Positions 62,107-64,000 of a stretch of 64,000 nucleotides of DNA are shown here, in pieces. Origin of the DNA: a virus; the IMG/VR virus record IMGVR_UViG_3300021963_007714, positions 1 to 64,000 of that record; one strand, written 5' to 3'. The stretch's first letter is position 1, and every line of letters starts with the position of its first letter. A model generated the notes under the pieces. That model worked only from the letters and a program-made list of their open reading frames with translations, was not told the DNA's origin and made no database searches. A program made the position numbers and the translations under genes.

Positions 62107-62364
62107 TTGAAAAAAGTTACTAAAAGCTTATTAGAAGAACTTAATAGTATATCTTCAAAGCGTGATAAAGAAGCTATAATAGAAAGTCGTGCTACCCATG
62201 TCATCAATAGTGCCATCAATCTGTTGCAGTTGATAAAAGAAAATTATAATGAAACTGACGCAGGTGAATTAGAAAGAAGATTATTAAACAGCATAAAAGG
62301 GTCGGATCCTAATAAGTTTTCTAGAGGTATTAGAAAGTTGAAAGAAACAAAAGCTAGGCAATGA
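62107..62364 (+). CDS. Small helical phage protein (TTG start)
   Basis: An 85-residue basic, helical protein read from TTG at 62107. A longer frame from ATG 62008 would include the promoter box and a Cys-rich stretch and is rejected. GGAG lies 8 nt upstream. KSLLEELNSISSKRDKEAII and ESRATHVINSAINLLQLI, then ELERRLLNSIKGSD, form a pattern I recall from cyanophage genomes. Function unknown. Confidence 0.6.
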   Translation: MKKVTKSLLEELNSISSKRDKEAIIESRATHVINSAINLLQLIKENYNETDAGELERRLLNSIKGSDPNKFSRGIRKLKETKARQ

Positions 62365-62384
62365 GTTATTTTTATTACAACTGG

Positions 62385-62392
62385 AATAAATA
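62385..62392 (+). promoter_or_regulatory. Late promoter box (AATAAATA)
   Basis: AATAAATA, 46 nt before ATG 62439. The leader of about 41 nt holds a 5-bp hairpin (62401-62416) and AAGGAG at 62425-62430. The layout matches that of the gene at 34468. Confidence 0.6.
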
Positions 62393-62438
62393 AACATATT
62401 AGCATCACGGAATGCTTGCCAATTAAGGAGAAATTAAA

Positions 62439-62846
62439 ATGGCTGAGTTAGTTAAAAAGAATGAATCTGTAGCACTTCCTTTGTTCAAGAATGGTGTTAG
62501 CCTACAGTTTTTCAAAGTTACATTTGCATCAGACGTTAGCGCAAAGCTTGCTGCTACTACTGCTGGTGTTAAGAGCCCAGTAGTACAGGCTTTAGAAGCA
62601 ATTCAAGCTCGTGTAAGCGTTGAAGTTATGGCCCCATTACAAACAGGTGGTACAGTATTACCTATCGCCGTAGCTGCGATTGGTGGTGATTACCCAAGTG
62701 ATAACTATGATGGTACAAGTGGTAACGAAACACTAGCTGCTTATCTACAGACATTAGTTCAGGCTGCTGGTACAACTACAGGTTCTTTACAAAGCGTAGC
62801 AAATACAGCAACAACTGTTCTAGCAGGTTGGCCAGCACTGGCTTAA
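62439..62846 (+). CDS. Small, probably abundant virion protein
   Basis: A 135-residue Ala/Thr/Val-rich protein of low complexity, starting MAELVKKNESVALPLFKNG. AAGGAG 8 nt before ATG, a late promoter box and a strong terminator isolate it as its own transcription unit, the pattern of a highly expressed structural protein such as a tail tube or decoration subunit. No family was recognised. Two small helices flank an A/V-rich core (VVQALEAIQARVSVEVMAPL). Confidence 0.6.
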   Translation: MAELVKKNESVALPLFKNGVSLQFFKVTFASDVSAKLAATTAGVKSPVVQALEAIQARVSVEVMAPLQTGGTVLPIAVAAIGGDYPSDNYDGTSGNETLAAYLQTLVQAAGTTTGSLQSVANTATTVLAGWPALA

Positions 62847-62865
62847 TTTTGCTCATGAGCAATTC

Positions 62866-62889
62866 AAAAGCGGCTTCGGCCGCTTTTTT
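62866..62889 (+). terminator. Rho-independent terminator with UUCG loop
   Basis: AAAAGCGGC, loop TTCG, GCCGCTTTT and two more T. The C(UUCG)G tetraloop is exceptionally stable. It isolates the gene at 62439 from the next unit. Confidence 0.9.
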
Positions 62890-62893
62890 GTGC

Positions 62894-62901
62894 TATAAAT
62901 A
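62894..62901 (+). promoter_or_regulatory. Late promoter box (exact TATAAATA)
   Basis: An exact late box 4 nt after the terminator. Predicted start near 62907 gives a 16-nt leader before ATG 62923 with little Shine-Dalgarno character. Confidence 0.7.
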
Positions 62902-62922
62902 TCGTAAAATAGGTATTTAATT

Positions 62923-63348
62923 ATGCACACAGTAGAAATACAAACTCTAATTGACATAACAGAAACTGGCGTAAATCGTCCTCATAGAGATCGTATGAAG
63001 GAATATGACCAGCAGAGAAATTTTATAACTTTGAAACAATGCCTAGAACTACGTTCTAATATAAGTTATACAATAGATCCTGTTATGGAAATAAAAGATG
63101 TAAAAGGCCTAGAATTTGGATCGAAATACAAGGGAAAACAGGCTATATGGACGTTTAGATTTTCAACTGATAGAAGTAATGTGTACACGGACGATTATGA
63201 TGAATTAGGATTATTAATTAATGATTTACATGGAGTTCCTATTATTCAAAATCTTACCGAATCGATAAATATTGAAAAGCCCATATTCGATTTAAAGAAT
63301 TTGGAATACAAAAATACACTCATTAAGGCACTTAAAGGCATTTTTTAG
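62923..63348 (+). CDS. Unknown late protein
   Basis: A 141-residue soluble, charged protein starting MHTVEIQTLIDITETGVNR. It has no signal peptide, Cys or recognised motif. TFRFSTDRSNVYTDDYDELG suggests a compact alpha/beta fold. It is transcribed from its own late box. Proteins of this length with an IQTLIDITETG start are common in T4-like marine phages by my recollection; function unknown. Confidence 0.55.
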   Translation: MHTVEIQTLIDITETGVNRPHRDRMKEYDQQRNFITLKQCLELRSNISYTIDPVMEIKDVKGLEFGSKYKGKQAIWTFRFSTDRSNVYTDDYDELGLLINDLHGVPIIQNLTESINIEKPIFDLKNLEYKNTLIKALKGIF

Positions 63349-63378
63349 GCATCGCAGTATTATATCTAGGAGAGTTAA

Positions 63379-63615
63379 GTGTCTGGACCAACAGATATTG
63401 AAAAAGAAAATCTTGAGGCACATGTAGAACTTTGTGCTGTCAGATATAAAGAAATAGAAAATAGATTAAGTGCGATTGAGGGCAGTGTTTCTAGCCTCAA
63501 AAAAACTGTAGAAGAAAGCCACATGAATACTATTAAAGTTTTAATAGGAACAGCTGGCACAGTAGTTGCCAGTGTGTTAGGTGTTTTAGTTGTCGTTCTA
63601 CAGAAAATGTCATGA
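63379..63615 (+). CDS. XhlA-like membrane protein
   Basis: A 78-residue protein from GTG at 63379 with AGGAG upstream. Residues 8-46 are a charged coiled-coil-like helix (HVELCAVRYKEIENRLSAIE); residues 53-74 are a membrane helix (VLIGTAGTVVASVLGVLVVV). This is the layout of XhlA/hemolysin-type phage proteins, which assist holins or anchor to the membrane. Its stop overlaps the next start by ATGA. Confidence 0.6.
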   Translation: MSGPTDIEKENLEAHVELCAVRYKEIENRLSAIEGSVSSLKKTVEESHMNTIKVLIGTAGTVVASVLGVLVVVLQKMS

Positions 63616-63998
63616 AAATACAAGAGCTATTAGGCGAACAAACCATAGGAACTTCAGGCTCTACTACAGGACCGGTAGGAACTGTATCACAGGTTAGTCA
63701 AAAACCCAGTGATAAACCTATGACCGCTACTAGCACACAACAAGACTCAACTACAAAAAATCTAGACAATCTATTAAAACAAAATCAAATCAATGTGAAA
63801 AATACAGATGATTTTTTAAGAGCTTTTGACGCCATACAACAAAAGCAACCTATCAATAATCTTCCACCTGAGCAACAAAAGGCCATAGGTGACTATACCA
63901 AAGCTACTATTAATCGTCCTGGTTTACCTACACAAATGGCTTCTATAATGAAGTCTATAAAAACTGCTAATACAAACAACACAGCTAAACCTGCTTGA
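63612..63998 (+). CDS. Disordered Gln/Thr-rich protein
   Basis: A 128-residue polar protein starting MKIQELLGEQTIGTSGS. Residues 10-50 are Thr/Ser/Gly/Gln-rich and probably disordered; residues 52-115 could form helices (LDNLLKQNQINVKN and DDFLRAFDAIQQKQ). ATGA couples it to the XhlA-like gene. MKIQELL-type openings recur in virion or assembly proteins of marine T4-like phages. Function unknown. It ends 2 nt before the window edge. Confidence 0.55.
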   Translation: MKIQELLGEQTIGTSGSTTGPVGTVSQVSQKPSDKPMTATSTQQDSTTKNLDNLLKQNQINVKNTDDFLRAFDAIQQKQPINNLPPEQQKAIGDYTKATINRPGLPTQMASIMKSIKTANTNNTAKPA

Positions 63999-64000
63999 TA

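Noticed and set aside
62008-62364. Longer start of the small helical protein at ATG 62008
   Set aside because: It would run through a GATAAATA box and has no ribosome binding site, whereas TTG 62107 has GGAG at good spacing.
1-64000. tRNA genes, integrase or attachment sites
   Set aside because: No cloverleaf-type sequence or recombinase motif was noticed on reading; a tRNA scan was not possible here.

Overview
This window looks like part of the genome of a large tailed phage with T4-type (gp55/gp33-like) late transcription that infects a Gram-negative bacterium. The reasons are these. The genes are densely packed and often overlap by ATGA or TAATG. There are long fibre-like genes with collagen triplets, LamG-like and cupredoxin-like domains. 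Eighteen or so copies of a TATAAATA-like box sit upstream of genes on both strands. There is a T4-gp30-like ATP-dependent DNA ligase and a SleB-type lysis hydrolase. No integrase, tRNA, CRISPR or ribosomal gene was seen. The phage-borne IF-1 and IscU resemble proteobacterial versions, and the [11 protein letters not shown] stretch of IF-1 looks most like betaproteobacterial IF-1 to me. That makes a betaproteobacterial host a reasonable but unproven inference. Capsid, portal and sheath genes are not in the window.

Layout. Positions 1-130 hold an 11-bp minisatellite. Positions 127-2356 (minus) carry a small membrane protein, a GT7-like galactosyltransferase, a 2OG-Fe(II) oxygenase-like protein and a GT9-like glycosyltransferase. 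Positions 2433-13880 (plus) form one tightly coupled run: tail or fibre-like proteins, a repeat protein ending in a GT-A glycosyltransferase, three radical SAM proteins, an Asp/Asn-hydroxylase-like protein and two proteins of unknown role. Positions 13861-15861 (minus) encode a cobalamin-binding-type radical SAM protein. Positions 15889-18955 encode a glycan-type protein, a 38-residue Lys-rich peptide, two methyltransferase-like proteins and an SGNH hydrolase. Positions 19044-19961 look like a lysis pair (SleB-like hydrolase, putative holin) behind a sigma70-type promoter with a perfect palindrome. Positions 20200-23929 hold an Fe-S module (ErpA, IscU, IscA), the DNA ligase and translation initiation factor IF-1. 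An HNH nuclease follows on the minus strand.

Positions 24557-57095 are mostly virion adhesion or fibre genes, interrupted by a secreted thermonuclease. They include a 985-residue collagen-like fibre and one 16.2-kb gene for a 5392-residue repeat protein. Positions 57158-60547 encode a multidomain protein combining an HExxH zincin, a GH19-like muramidase, a RelA/SpoT-like HD domain and duplicated C-terminal modules. Positions 60550-63998 hold small genes on both strands, including two phasin-like proteins and a chain of four overlapping micro-ORFs.

Two themes link the parts. First, four radical SAM enzymes with glycosyltransferases, oxygenases and methyltransferases suggest that the phage remodels glycans or other small molecules. 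The Fe-S scaffold and carriers it also encodes could supply those enzymes. Second, the late promoter box lies exactly 7 nt before the ATG in four genes, including the giant gene and the multidomain protein, which predicts near-leaderless late mRNAs. Both ideas are inferences from the sequence alone.
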